Shown: piece after piece, positions 12,586 to 25,264 of the stretch
How the letters are laid out: each line of letters opens with the position of its first letter
How positions within the stretch are numbered: position 1 is the stretch's first letter
NCBI GenBank assembly: GCA_032358255.1
Contig: JAULBX010025275.1
Coordinates: 186,001 to 250,000, forward strand
Source of the DNA: Heterotrichella gracilis
Taxonomy: Eukaryota; Sar; Xanthophyceae; Tribonematales; Xanthonemataceae
Length of the DNA stretch: 64,000 nucleotides
Direction: 5' to 3'
Position numbers and translations under genes: made by a program
Notes under the pieces: generated by a model
Database searches by the model: none
What the model saw: the letters and a program-made list of their open reading frames with translations, nothing else
What the model was told of the DNA's origin: nothing

Positions 12586-14028
12586 ATGGGATCACCGCAG
12601 CAGCAGCAGCAAGAACTGGTAAAGCAACAGCACCAACCGCAGCAACACCAAAATCACCACCAACAACAGCAACAACAACCGAAGCAACAGCCACAACCAC
12701 AGAAGCAGCAACAGCAACAGCAACGCAAGCAAATGCAGCAACAACAACCGAAGCAGCAGCATCAACAACAGAACCATGCCCCGCAGCAGCAGCAGCAGCA
12801 GCAGCCCAAGTCAAAGAGGCTGCGCCGGGGTTTTGGGCGCGCACACGACGACCTCCCCTCCTACGCTTCCTTCTGCACGTCCCTACCTCCCTTGCCCCCT
12901 GGCGCCACCCAGCTGGTCGACTCGGCTGGACTCTACTCGACGCTTAACTCGCTGCTCTTCAGGTAGGGTGTAGGGTGTAAACTCTTTGGTTTAGGGTTTA
13001 GGGTTTGGGTACCCACCTGGGGCACCCATGTAGCTGAACGATAAACCCCCCCCCCGCCCAGAGGGTCAAACATGCCGGAAAAATTGGATCGCTTCCAAAT
13101 ATTGAAATATGGGGGTTAGTATGTTATTACATACTCAGGAACCCTACATGCGTGCCAAGTAACCCTATATGTAACCAAATTGTCTTATTTCAAACAATTG
13201 TCTTATTTCACCAGTACTTTTTGTTTTTTGTTTTCCCTCTATGAAGTAATATTGCCCACTGGACCCCCTGGTGCAGGTACCGCCAGGTGGCGCTTCAGGA
13301 GCCAATGGCTGTGGAGGGTGCGGGTGGGCAACCAATAGGGTTCATCTACTTCAGGGCGACTGGTCCCTTGAACATCCAGCCGCAACCAGATGCAGAGGGG
13401 GGCGCGGCTTTTGTGGGGACTGGCGGGGTCCCTGTACCGGAGCTGAGTGGTGGAAGTGATCCCAGGGATGGAGGAGCGGTAGCTTCAGGGGAGGACAACC
13501 AAGCAAGTAACCAGGAGGTAAGTGGATTCTTGCCCCGCTGCTAGCGCGCCTTTCTGTGCATGGACGGCGCTCGTTGCTCTTTGCATCTCTCTCCCCGGGA
13601 ACGGGAACGTTCCACCAGGGAGTTGCCTATGGTATCATCATTCAATTACAACTACAGGCATCATTCTGCAGTCACCTGCTGCTCCATCCCTGGGATTCCG
13701 CTGCCAGTGACGACTGCTGGCTGCAGCCATTGAAGTGTCATGAACCTACACCCCCACCCACCCACCCCTCACCGCTGCCTCCCAGGGCCCCTCCGCAGCC
13801 ACCACCACCCCACCATCGGCATCAGCGGTAGACGCGGTGGTTCCCCTTTCCGCCCGCGCCCCTCATGTATCCCCCCTGGTGCTGCGCAAGCTGACGGAAA
13901 CCCTAGGAGGGTTTGGCTCTGTGCTGCTGGCGCTGGTGGATGGGGATGGGCAGCTGACCTATGTGCGCATGTACCCAGGGGTGCAGCCGCCCACCGAGCA
14001 CAAGGGGTTGCAGCCACCGGCGGGGTGA
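12586..14028 (+). CDS. Probable tRNA-splicing endonuclease subunit Sen15-like protein with polyglutamine N terminus
   Basis: Exons 12586-12962, 13277-13517 and 13786-14028 sum to 861 nt, 286 residues. The ATG at 12586 is in a good Kozak context (CCACCATGG). Residues about 4-77 are dominated by Gln, with His, Lys and Pro; the CAG/CAA mix argues for a translated polyQ tract rather than a pure CAG repeat. The last 50 residues (VVPLSA, then SVLLALVDGDGQLTYVRMYP, GVQPP) fit the end of the Sen15 fold, in which a beta strand with an acidic turn is followed by a YY/TY motif and GxxxPP. Sen15 is a structural subunit of the heterotetramer that excises tRNA introns and has no catalytic residues. The middle is divergent, so the assignment is tentative; otherwise call it a polyQ protein of unknown function. 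Confidence 0.5.
12595..12810 (+). repeat. CAG/CAA-rich tract encoding polyglutamine
   Basis: Interrupted CAG, CAA, CCG and CAC codons translate to a Gln-rich segment in the reading frame that opens with the ATG at 12586. The opposite strand gives a Leu/Val-rich shadow frame that is not a gene. Confidence 0.9.
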
Positions 14029-15469
14029 ATGAACTTGATGCTGTATGTACTCCAGGACTGCAGCGTTGCGTTCCACGTTAGCAGTACAACGTCGCATCCC
14101 AGCAATACAACTAAACTTAGCAAGCTCTCTGTCTGGGCTGGCTGGTGCGGGTGGCAGACAGCGAGGCTAGTGTAGCCTTCTTTTTTGCCTGTTTCTCCTT
14201 TACAGAAGAGGCTACCGATAGGCTTTGGGCACTTGGAGTAGCGACTTTGCCCTGCTTGGGCCCTGCTTTTGCCCTTGCAAGGGCCTTGGTTGACACGGAC
14301 CAGATCACTGCGCGGATCAGTGGTTGATCATGTCAGATCGACATGACCAGCGGGTCCCGTATGACTAAAATGTTGGGACCATTTTCTTCCCACATGATCC
14401 ACATGCTTGGCCGCCGCCACGCAACGGCGGGTTTGTAAGGGGAAAGCTATGGCCGCGCCCGCTGACGGCGGCGGAATGACGTACAAGATCGCGAGCAAGT
14501 GGCGAATCAGCTTACTTTCGTGCCCGAATCGGCAAGATACAGGCCGCTATAAAAAAAGGACCAGCTGTGGCGAAAAAGTACAGGCCTTGTGTCGTTAAAG
14601 TGCGCAAGAACTTACCTTCCTGCACAAGTTCTCTAACGCATACACTATGGCATACCGCGGTAGAACTAGTGTACAAGACACGTAGAGCAACTATCACCTG
14701 CTGTATCATTAATCAAAGCCTCGCTCACGCAACCATCTCCCTCCAGAGACCACTGTATAGTAGACTCTCGTTATTTGAACACCCTGCAAACCAGCCCTCC
14801 AGGCAAGCAAAAAGGAGCGGTGCTGAACGTTTCGACACTTCAAAAGCCTTCACACTTGTGCACAAGGTCGCAGATACTGTGTTGGCCAAGACGGTGTGTT
14901 CGTGGTGGCCCACCTTGGTGTCGTGCGTTGGTGGAATCGCTGGAAACTGCGCAGTACCCAACGCGGCAGACGAAACCTTGCAGCTCAAAGGGCAAGCTTT
15001 GAACAGCGGCCCCTGCTCCAAACCTTGTCGATAGGTGAGCAACGCATCTGACGCACATTTTGAGAAATCAAGGAAACTGCACTTGCCCGCCTAAAAGTCG
15101 CCCATCCTTTTTGCTGAAAAAATGGCCAGGTGGTGGGTGGGTCGTGGCACACCGCAGTTCGTTTTGGGATCGTCACCGACAAGTGTCTGAACGTTGCAAC
15201 GGCCTGGGAAACAACAGCTTTCATCATTGTGGGTGCTTTTGGTGGGCAGCTGGTTGCGCTTGAACGTGGTTGGTGGTTATGTAGTTGCTGAGTTGGACAG
15301 CCATCCACATGCAGAGCGATGTGTCATTAAGAGGTTCTGACGCAATACCTATGCATGTCGCAATCACAGCACCTGGTTATACGCCTGCTGTCTTCAACCC
15401 TTGACACCTTGATACGAAAACCCCGCAGGAAGCAAATGTGCTGACGAGTCATACGGCAGTAGCTGCTCC
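14029..15469. other. Intergenic spacer between the Sen15-like gene and kinase 1
   Basis: TGTAA at 14434-14438 is a candidate poly(A) signal. A Lys/Ala-rich 63-residue frame on the minus strand (14117-14308) is the only protein-like feature and is not supported by splice sites or similarity. Confidence 0.45.
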
Positions 15470-18400
15470 ATGGCTCTACGTATTGCCGGTGCCAGCTGCA
15501 CCCACGGCTCCTGGGCCACTTTCAGCCTGGGCTTTGTCACTGGATGCCTGGCCTTGCTGCTTGTTGTCTTCGCCTACACAGTCCTATGCAGGCTCCTCGC
15601 TCCCCACACCACCTTGGGCGAGTTGCAAGCATGCTACGCAAGGCGCGGGTTCGACGCGGCGGTACCACCGGCACACCAGCGGCGGGTGCAGGACAGCTTT
15701 GACTCCGTCGCCCTTCGACCGGAGTGCAAACCCAGGGAAGATGCTGTAACGCCGCAGGTTCGACCTGCGATCCTGCAGCCTTTTACACGCCTGCCCAGCA
15801 CGTTGGAAGACTCGGCCCTCCAGGCTGTGGCTCCAGCTACTAGACAGGTTGTGAGGGCGTCCCCGCCAAACCCCGTCTTCGTGCGGAATGCGGCCGCGCA
15901 GCTCGTGAGCGAGAGCCACCTCCGCACCATCGAGCAGATGGGTGTGGTGCTGGAGGCTGCGGTGGCGAGCGGCGGGTTCGGGCACGTCTACCGAGGTGAG
16001 CGCACGCTGCAGGTCTTTGGCGGTTCTGAACCCTGAACGTTCAGGGTACCCTACAACATGGCAAGTCTAGCTGGGCCAATGCACCCCCCTTCCTGACCAG
16101 CCACTGCATCCACAGCTAGCTACCAGCTCTGAGCTCTAGGACAGTTCTGACCATGTCATGGCCACCTTGCAGCCCTAAACCTCCAACCCTAAGCACTTAA
16201 AACGCAAAGCACGCCTTGCAAGTGCAGCCCACCGCTGGGTCAACCCCCCCCCTTCCTCCACCCTCCACCCACACCCCTCATCCTCCTCCCCCGTCCCCTC
16301 CCACAGGCAAGTGGAACGGCGCCCTCGTGGCCGTCAAGGCAGTCCCCTGGCCCGCGTCGGGCGACCTGGAGCAGGTGCGCCAGGAGTGCGAGGTCAGCAT
16401 CTCAGTGACGCACCCCAACCTGCTCACCACCTACAAGGTCTTGAACGCACCCCCCGGGTGCGCCGCGGGCGCATTCACCAGCGAGGGCGCACGCACCAGG
16501 TGCTGCGCCGCGCGCCTGGCACCCCCACCGGCCGATGACAGCGCACAGCTAGCACAGGACGCTGGGCGGGGGTCATGCGCACAATCCCAGGGACAGGGGT
16601 CATGCGCGCCGTCCCAGGGGCAGCGACCTGCCGAAGGTGTGTCGGGAAGCGCTGCGGCGCAGGGACTGGGGACCAGCTGGCTTGTTGAGGATTTCTGTGA
16701 CCGGGGCAACCTGCTTGAGCTGCTGACCAGCGGGGGGCTGCACGCGCAAGGCGGGCAACCAGACACGGTGCGTGCGCGGGGGAGTTGGGTGGTGAACACC
16801 TTGCTTCAGGAATTGAACATAGCGTCTTTACCCATTCAAGCTATGAGAATCAAAACTCCAAAGGTATCAGTGGTTGAGTGCACTGAAACTGGTGCTTAGG
16901 CCACAGTGTTATGCATGCTGGGTTCAGCTCCCAATCAGCTGCCAACTATGACCCATTCTGTCGCGCCTGTGCGCATATATGTATATGTCCCCTCGCCCCG
17001 CACATCACACCTTCCTAACGCAACCCCCCCCCCCCTGCCCCTCCCCAGATAAGCATCCTCCGCTGCCTGGTGGACATCGCCCTAGGGTTGGAGCACCTCC
17101 ACAGCTGCGACATAGTCCACGCCGACCTCACCCCCTGCAACGTGGTGCTCAAGTCCACGGCAAAGAACCTACGCGGTTTCACCTGCCTGCTGGCCGACTT
17201 TGGGCTCTCTAGGGTGCTGCCACCTGGCAAGGACTCTGTGCTGCTGCAGGTAGGGCACCTTAAACCCTAAGCGCACAGTGTACAAGGTGGAATAGGGTTG
17301 GACATTTACATGCATTCCAACTATGCAACCAGAGTAACAGCCAGTCTTGCACATGTGGTGCCAAGTATGCCAAGCGGTGTGGCCATTGCACGGTTTATGC
17401 CATCTGTTGACCTTGGCGCGACAGGGGGAAAATGCTCTCTCTCTGTCAAGTGCTCTTAACAAATGCGCCTGTTCTGGGACAGGCTGCGCAGGGATGCTTT
17501 CTATCATGCATTTACTTATTTCTATATGTGTTTGCTGCTGCAGGAGGGCGAGGGCAAGGTTTCGCATATGGCCCCTGAGCTGCTGACAGCTGGCGTGCTC
17601 ATGAAGGCTGCAGACATATACTCATTTGGGATAATGAGTGAGTGCGGTTGGGGATTGGACAATGGCTGTGCGGTCCCTCATACAAGCAGTATTGTACGCC
17701 ATTGCGTGTATATGTTAAGTTCTGTGGCATCAGCATCCATGACCAGCATCCAGCCGCATCCAGCCACCGGCTGAGCACAACAACCAGACGGGAACCAACC
17801 GCACCTGTTTTCCCTCGCTGCAACCGGTGCCTTTCAATGCAAAATCTTGAATCACATGGGAAGCCTCCTAACCAAAGCCATGTGCCTGCCTGCAGTGTGG
17901 GAGATGCTCGCAGGGCAGCCCGCCTTTGCCGACCTCACTTCCTCCCCCGGGCAGCTGAAGTTCTACATCACGCACAACGATGCGCGGCCGCCGCTGCCGC
18001 CCAACACCCCCCCGGCTTTGGCACAGGTATGCTGCTTGTTCAGTGCATGTTATGTACAATCATCTGTGTTTTAGTCTGTGTCAATCACACATCCCCGTCA
18101 ATTAATCCTTGAATTAATTTATGTATTCACTCGCCTCTGCTTGCTTGGCGCAGGTCATGGCGGACTGCTGGCACACCGTCCCCAAACACGCCTGCAGTTT
18201 AATTGTGCATATATTGCATTCCCTCCCCTGAGAATTCGTCATATGTTCTTATACTAATTTATTTTCCTCCCCTGGCACAGCTCATGGCCGACTGCTGGCA
18301 CACCGTCCCCAAGCTGCGCCCCACCGCCACACAGCTGCGCAGCGCACTCCAAGAACTCATCCGCGTGCTCCGCCGCCAGCACGGGCCGGTACCCTCCACC

Positions 18401-18742
18401 ATGCGCAGCGGCGGCTGCTCCCGCGTCGCCCGCCCCGGCTGCCGACACTCGAGCGCCCCCCTTGGGGATCTCGCTGAGGCCTCCTGCGTACCTGCAAGCC
18501 AGGCGGCGCCCCACAGCCACAGCCAGGTTCGGAGGGGGAGCTTGGATAGCGGGAATTTCCCCCCCCGCACCCTGCGCCAGGCGTCGCCGTTTGCAACGCG
18601 CAGGGCCAGCATGTCGATCGACCTGCCCACCTCCTCCCCGTCTGCCTCCTTCACTGCGCTCTCCCTGCCTGAGGGGGCGCACAGGCCCGCGCCCTCGTCC
18701 TCGCCCACTTCCCGCCCCGCCGCCGCGGCGGCCGCGTTTTAG
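15470..18742 (+). CDS. Membrane-anchored TKL-type protein kinase with altered catalytic loop
   Basis: Exons 15470-15995, 16307-16767, 17049-17249, 17544-17637, 17896-18026 and 18281-18742 sum to 1875 nt, 624 residues. Residues about 16-40 form one hydrophobic segment followed by Arg, a signal anchor that places the kinase in the cytosol. The kinase runs from about residue 165: P-loop GGFGHVYRG, VAVKAV lysine, a 70-residue Ala/Gln/Ser-rich insertion in the N lobe, catalytic loop HADLTPCNVV, DFG (LADFGLSR), HMAPELL, and the final-lobe WHTVPKLRPTA. The loop keeps the catalytic Asp and Asn, but the HRD arginine is Ala and the usual Lys is Thr, so activity may be weak. A Ser/Pro-rich tail of about 120 residues ends in polyalanine. 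Substrate and ligand cannot be inferred. Confidence 0.85.
18148..18190 (+). repeat. Duplicate of kinase 1 last-exon start
   Basis: Copies the acceptor and first 37 or so bases of the exon at 18281 (MADCWHTVPK in both). It lies about 130 bp upstream inside the intron. Confidence 0.85.
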
Positions 18743-20873
18743 GCAGCGGTGCACGCGCAGGGAGGGGCCTCTGTGGGAGTATCACCGGCGGGACAAGGCG
18801 CGTGCGCACAGGCATGTACGCCGATGGCTGGCAATGCAGCGGGTGCCAAGAAGGCGGCGTCGTGCTTCATGTTGAGCAAGCGCAACTTCAACCCCTGCGA
18901 GGGAGCGGGGTGCAACCTAGAGCAGTAGGGGGGCAGAGGGGAACACCCTTGGGAAGGGTTTTATGGGCTGCAGCTTTAACCCTTATGAGGGTCCGGGGAC
19001 TTGCCCTGGCCTGAAGGGAAGTACGAGGTGCGGAGGGGACCCTTGGGGAGGGTTTAGGGTTTTTTTGCTGCCAATGAATTCCTTGGCAGGAGTGGTGTGA
19101 GGGCCTTCAGGGAGTTTTGAAAGTCACACTGGCAACCCTTTTGCGCCTCGAAATGTCTGTAGCTGCAGATTCCATACCCGCTCGGGTAGCAAGCAACGCA
19201 TGCGAACAGATTGTGTCCTTCTGTGTTTGAGAATTTCCAAGGGCATCATGGTCGCTGTGTAGCCGCACGAGCGCTTTTTTTATTATAACCTTCACCTGCA
19301 ATAAATTGCGGCATTTATTTTGGGTATGAACCCATCAGGGGTGCCGCACACCTGCCCCGCTGGCGCGGGTGCTGGATTAACCCACCTCCCTTATCAACTG
19401 GTGTTGACATTGGTCATCCCTGTTCATACTCCATAATTCTACTGGGCTAATACCTGTGATCCTGAGTTATTTTCCTTTTTTTGCGGGTTGTTTTGCCCCG
19501 CGTTAAATAAAAGCCTGTCAATTGGCAAACTGAGCGGTCTGCGAGAAGCACTTGATGTTGTAGGGGTTGCGCGAGTCGAGCGTGAGTTGGAGAATGTACG
19601 CTTGAGTATGTACTGTCGTTTCAGGAGTGCATGAGTGTGTGAGAGGTGGCATTGCAATGCTCTCTGGTATTACATCTGATTTAGTACTGGCGAGGCCCGG
19701 TTAGACTCTCCCAGTGGGTATCTTAAGGCCAGGGCCTGTTTCCTATTGAACTTTTATGTATCATTGATTGGTAAGGGGGGCATGTCGAGAACGGCTGCTG
19801 CCGGTACAGTTTTGGCGGTTTCGTTGCTTGATGTGCCTGGCCCAGTGGCCTTGCACAGATTTCAGTGGGCCATGTATCGGCAAATTTTGATATCAATTCT
19901 ATCTATAGTCTAGTGTAGAATCGGATCAAGATCACGGGGTCCACAATAAATTGCGTACTATCTTGGGCCTTAGCTACTAGCCAAGTAGGGAGGAGGAGGG
20001 TATCACACCGATAATAAATGGTATTTTGGAATAAGGCTACGCAGTGACTGCGTGAACTGAATTCAAATCAGTGACATTCATGACAACACATTGTGCGAGA
20101 AATCTGATTCATGAGACGATACACAATTATTGTCATTAATGTCATTTGTTAAATTGTTATATGAGCGAGTCGATCGAGCTGGTGACAACAATTGTTACAA
20201 CTTGACAATGTAACAGAAGGCTGGTGCAAGGCTTCAATCCAGCTTGCCACTCAGTCTGCCAGGGCCTGGCAGGTGCTGCACACTGTTGCCGCAAACTGGC
20301 AGCCAATCCCAAGGCTGCCGCGGCCGCTGAATCAGGGTAGTACCCATTGCAACCCGGGGTCGGACTCCATAAAGAAAGAAAGGAAGGGGACGCACAGAGG
20401 CGGAGTCACTCACCAACAGTAGCGGACACTGGCTCGCACAGGGCACTGTAACCAGCCCTAAGGGCTTTAGGAACCCAGCTGCACACTGCCTAAAGCTCTA
20501 AAGAGTGTATACAATTGGAGCCAGCTGGGTTTCACACCCCGGGTGCGTAGGGACTCTGGCCCCCTGCACCTGCTAGGCATGCCACCCCCACCAAGCTGAG
20601 GCACCCTCCCACATGACGCTGCGCTGCATACCCCACTGTCCAGGTTCCAACACCCTTGCGTAGGGTTCCTAGCTGCTGTACCAGTAGCCCCATGGCCTAA
20701 AGCATCTAGAACTGGGCTGGGTCTAAACCCTTGCGTAGGGTTTCTGTCCGCTGCACCTGCATGCCACCCCCAGCCGGCTGAGGCACCCCCCAAGGATCTC
20801 CGGCCGCCAGATCCGCAAACCCGCTGCCTAGTGTCTGCGCCAGCGTCCACGCCCTTAGGGTTCTAATTAGGAT
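18743..20873. other. Convergent intergenic spacer (kinase 1 / F-box gene)
   Basis: No gene seen. AT-rich around 19880-20200. AATAAA near 19300 could serve kinase 1. Around 20570-20800 there are two eroded copies of the end of the F-box gene's last exon (CCACCCCCA, then GCTGAGGCACC), each beside CCCTTGCGTAGGGTT-like sequence. Confidence 0.45.
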
Positions 20874-21125
20874 TCACCCCGCATAGGGTTTCTGCCCGCT
20901 GCATCTGCATGCCACCCCCAGGAGGCTGAGGCACCCCCCCAGGATGACGCTGCACCTGCGCTTGCATGTGTGGAGGCCGGGGTTGGCATCCAGTGCTGCC
21001 TGGACGGATGGCGCTCCCAGAGCCTGCAATGAGGGGTTTTAGGGTTGAGAATTTAGAGTACAGGGTTTAGGTTGGCGTCCAGTGCTGGCTGGACAGATGG
21101 CATTCCCAGGGCCTGGCCATGGGGG
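20570..21125 (-). repeat. Multiple eroded copies of the F-box gene last exon on both sides of it
   Basis: The real last exon is 20874-21023. An upstream copy of its start lies at about 21065-21115 (GCGTCCAGTGCTGGCTGGAC). Partial copies of its end lie at about 20578-20605 and 20752-20790. Each sits next to TTTAGGG/CCCTTGCG-type sequence. Confidence 0.8.
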
Positions 21126-24100
21126 ATTTTTAGGGTTAGGCTTTAGGGTTTAGGATTGTAGGGGAAGAGGTGAGGGTTGAACGCAGAGGAGAAGTGATGG
21201 CACTTGGTGCACATGATCTTGGTGATTCCAAAAGAAGAAGGAATCAATTGAGTCAAACACAACCACCCAGATCCAGGGGTGTGTTCATATGCTGCTCACC
21301 TTGCATCCACTGATGTTGAGTGATGTGAGCAGGCTCAGGTGGGCCGCCAGCGCTGCCATGCTGATGTCAGAAATGTGCCTCAAGCAGTGGAGACCCAGGA
21401 ATGTGAGGCCTGGACAGCTGGTCACCAGCGCAACCACCCCCTGGTCGCCCACCTAGGGAAGGGGGGGAGCGGTTAAGCTTGATTAGATTGGAATGCAGCA
21501 AGGTAAAATATTCAACTGCAACAAAGTAAAAAAAGTAAATGCAGCAAGGGAAGGCGGAGAGCGTGGTGATTTTTTCTGACCCTGCACCCCCCATCCCCAT
21601 CCCCATCCCCACCTTGATGCACCCACACAGGTCCACTGCTTGGAGTTGCTTGCAATGCTCCGCCAGGAGCGCCACCCCCCCACTGCTCAACTGCTCGCAC
21701 CACCCCAGGTTGACCTGTCTCAGCTGCCTGACAGGTGCACAGGGGGTGGCGGGTGAGCAGGGGAGGGTGGATGTGGGAGGGTGGGTGGATGCATGGGAAC
21801 AGGGGTGAGGGGGTGTTGGGCTTAGAAGCTTGTCTCGCGGTCCGTCTCGCGGTTGTGGAAGTAGACAAAGGTGAACAGAATGTGAACAGCAGAAGTTGTG
21901 GTTGTAAACAAGGGGGCTTGAGCATGAGAGGAGGGGGTGGGGGAATTGCAGAGTGAAGCCAAGAAGAAAGACGGGCGAGGACAGGGAATGTTGCACGTGC
22001 TGTTTGACGAGTCGATATACAGGTATACCTGCACATGTGGTAGCTATCAAATCCCTACCAAAACCCCACCAAAACCCTACCTGCACCCCGCCGCCACCGC
22101 CGCCACCCCCACATCCGTCACCCTTTCACAGCCACACACACTCAGGGCAGTCAGCTGCTGGCAGTGCGCCCCCAGGGACCCTAGCGCATCATCCGCCACC
22201 TGGCTGCAGCTGCTGAGGTTGATGGTCAGGAGGTGGGTGCAGGGGGAGAACGATAGCGCCAGGCCGGCGTCTGTAAGGGAGGTACAGCCTGCGCGGGGAG
22301 GACACAAGAGTGTTATATGGGCCTCTCAATGTAAGGGTTTGGGGGTTTATGGACATAGGGTTGAGGGTTTCATCAGCCACCAGGTTAACCGGGGGTGATG
22401 GCGGGGAGGTGGGTGCAGGGGGTGAGCGATAGCGCTACGCCAGCGTCTGTGAGGGAGGTACAACCTGTGCGGGGAGGATATAGGGTGAGATGACAGTGAA
22501 GGAAGCAGGTCTGGCGCTTTCACAACAAGGGTCTAGACTTAAGATACCGGACATGTCAGGTGCGCGAGGGTGCACACACACCCAACCAGCAAGGCAAAGA
22601 TTAGGGTTTAGGGTTTTCGCACCAGACAGGTTTAGATGCCTGAGGGTGCCCCCACATGCAGCCAGCAAGGTGGACAGGCTTGCAACATTCAGCGAGGGGC
22701 AGCGGGACAGGTTTGCTGCAGTGAGCCTGGTGAGCGTGCGGGCAGCACCCCGCACCACGGCATTCACCTGCATCAGGCAAGCAAAATCAATGCAAGGCAA
22801 TGTACAGTTTTGCCCTGCTACAGTTAAAATTTCTTTATTGTTTTTTCCATAACAAAATCTTGTACTTCATCTTGTAAAACGGCACGTTTCTGTCCCGAAA
22901 CAATGACGCCTAGCGCCACACCCCAACCTCGCACAGCTGCATACACATGCACAAGACACGTTGGGTGTAATGCGATGTGCGTTTCAGCTTCGAGGCAGGT
23001 AACAATCTCTTGGGACGGCATTTTGGGTTTAAGAATTTGGCTTAAGGTCTGCATCCTCACCTGCACCCCTGCTGGTCCACACCAGCCGAAAGATATGGAT
23101 GTGGTGAGGGAGGTGACAACCTCTTGCCAGGCCTTGCACACGCACGCCAGCAGTAGCACGTCCCGGTGGTGCAACCATTGCATCACGTTCTGCAGGGGAG
23201 GGTTTACTCCTTAGGGTTTAGGGTTTGGGGTTTGCACACGCACGCCAGCAGTAGCACGTCCCGATGGTGCAGCCAGTGCATCACGTTCTGCAGGCAAGGG
23301 TTGGGGTTCAGGGGTTGTGCACACTGCACCACATTGTGCAGGGCGACAGAGATTGGTGATGGGAATGGGCTGCTGGGGGGGTATTTGGCATCCATGGGTA
23401 TACAATTTGTCATGGTAAGGGACACAATTCGGCATGGCATGAGACTCAAAATTGCCAGGGTTCACTGCATGGCCTGCGTGCGTATAATATAACTTCCAGT
23501 GGGAAGCCCATGTGTTCCACATTCCAGAGGGGAACCCTCAATCTCAATCCTGGGAAATCACACCACATAGGGTTTTACAGCTAGGGTCCCCCTCTGGAAA
23601 TTGCTGGTCAGCAATCAACGGCGCACCTGCAGGACATCCGTGGGTAAGCTGTTCCAATCAGGCTGGGCAGAAATCTCAGGCTGGACCTCTCTTTTGCCAA
23701 TCCTTGCAAGTGCAATTTCAATCCCCAGGACAGAGGTTGGGGATGTTGACAATGGGGAGTCTTCCCCCTCCTCCTCACTTAGCAGAGACCAGGGGAGAAC
23801 AGCAACCTGTGCACACGGGAATGTCAGGCCCAGTCAGCTTGAAAGGTGTTACCCCCTCACCTAAAGTCCATATAACGGAAAGAAAATGGTGTGACATTAA
23901 CAGAAGTCCTAACTGCCGGTCACACCCATATATTTTCAGTTCCCCTCCCACCCACCCACCCTTGCTCTGCCTGGGCTGGTCCCGCTCGTGCCCCAGGCAG
24001 AACTAGGTCAAAAGAGAAATGTCAGACACAAGAAAGACACAAGCCCCCCAACCCACCCGCCACCCACTCCTTAACAACGCCTTCTCACGTTAAATATTGC

Positions 24101-25264
24101 GTGGCGAGGCACAACGACACACCCCTGTGCACCATTATCGCCCAGGCACATCAGCAACCCCTCATGTCCCCATATTGCCCCACCTTGACCTTTTGTTGGT
24201 ACCAGCAGAGGCACAGCAAGGTTAAAGGATAAACCCTAAACCCTAAAGCCTAAACCATAGCGGCCCACCTTGCTGTGCCTCTGCTGGTACCGCCTGCGCC
24301 TGAGAGCCTGCTTGGGGTGCATAGTGAGGGTGGCAGAGGAGGGTGCCATGGCTAGACCCAGCGCCCGCAGCCTGTGGGCTAGGGTCAGGGCGGCAGGCAG
24401 GTTGATGCCTGCACAGGGGAGGGTTTAGGGTTTGGGGTTTAGGGTTTAGGGTCAGGGCAGCTGGCAGGTTGAGATCTGCACAGGGAAGGGATTAGGAATT
24501 GTGGTTTAGGGTTTAGCGTCAGGGTGGCTGGCAGGTTGAAGCCTGCAGAGGGGAGTGGGGCAAGGGGTGAACAGGGGTGGATGGTGGTGGTGGGTGGTGG
24601 GTGGGTGGGGTGTGTGGAGGGCCAGGAGAACGATAGAGAGGTAAGGTCACAAACGTTTCTTTGACGTGATTGAAGCTGGGTTGTGCACCTGAGGTAGCAG
24701 AGCTACGCACCCACACACACCCATGGCGCGAAAGCTCCGGATCCCCCCACGTTTTGACTCCCTCGTGTTTCGGAGCGCAGGTAGAGGACAGCGAGAGTAC
24801 TAGCGGGGTATGAGCTGTGAAGGTAACAGGCCTCTAGTGCTTTGAGAGGCCGTGGATGCAAACACCCAGCAGAACTGTAGAGTATGTCTGTCACTGTGCC
24901 GAAAGGGTTTTGTTGGCTGTGCAAAAGACCTTGTCACCTACTGGACGTCGGCCCCTCCAGGCCTAGCCTCTGTAACCATCTGTTATTCGCAACACTGAGG
25001 CGAACCCTCGACCCGGAGACCTTGACCTTGGTGCAACCCTCTAGTCAGCATCCCACCCACATGGCCACATGCCCTAACTAGGAGGTCGACACCCCCCAGC
25101 GCGGCTGTAACGTGAAACGCACCGGCAACATGAGCACCTGTATCTTTAACTTAGTTGGAGTTCGTTACCGAGGCAAGCCGCGCAGCATGCATAGGCATTG
25201 CAGTGCCCCTGTGTCACTGCCACGCACCTGAGTAGTCGGCCAGAAAGTCGTCAATATCCGACAT
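20874..25264 (-). CDS. F-box/leucine-rich-repeat protein, SKP2A/SKP2B-like
   Basis: Exons in order on the minus strand: 25264-25228, 24408-24269, 23806-23627, 23189-23061, 22767-22623, 22288-22081, 21727-21613, 21452-21300, 21023-20874. The sum is 1257 nt, 418 residues. The start encodes MSDIDDFLADYSGINLPAAL, and its 1-nt phase fits exon 2 exactly. The F-box is split across exons 3 and 4: WNSLPTDVLQ, then NVMQWLHHRDVLLLACVCKA. Six or more Cys-containing LRRs follow (CTSLTDAGLAL, INLSSCSQVADDAL, VNLGWCEQLSSGGV, LDLCGC-type ends). The tail ANPGLHTCKRRCSVILGGCL matches the distinctive C terminus of plant SKP2A/B (FPALHTC, MSGCLNL). Such proteins are substrate receptors of SCF E3 ligases, and plant SKP2A targets cell-cycle factors. 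Here the substrate is unknown. Introns carry direct and inverted copies of exon edges. Confidence 0.9.
22370..22470 (-). repeat. Copy of an LRR exon start within the F-box gene
   Basis: About 90 bp repeats the start of the exon at 22288 (acceptor, CTSLTDAG coding, CCCTGCACCCACCTCC) with substitutions. It lies in the preceding intron on the minus strand. Confidence 0.85.
23130..23345 (-). repeat. Three tandem versions of the F-box exon acceptor region
   Basis: The real exon edge (23130-23195), a close copy (about 23226-23293, still encoding NVMHWLHHRDVLLLACVC) and a shorter relic (about 23310-23345) are separated by TTAGGGTTTAGGG. Confidence 0.9.
24198..24291 (-). repeat. Perfect 25-bp inverted repeat over the exon 2 donor of the F-box gene
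   Basis: 24198-24222 is the exact reverse complement of 24267-24291, which is the end of exon 2 plus its GT donor. The 44-nt loop contains CCCTAAACCCTAAA. In the pre-mRNA the donor could be locked in a hairpin. Confidence 0.93.

Noticed and set aside
12533-12844. Val/Ala- and Leu-rich minus-strand frames
   Set aside because: Shadows of the CAG/CAA polyglutamine tract.
14117-14308. Lys/Ala-rich minus-strand frame of 63 codons
   Set aside because: Short, isolated, with no partner exons; kept only as a note in the spacer entry.
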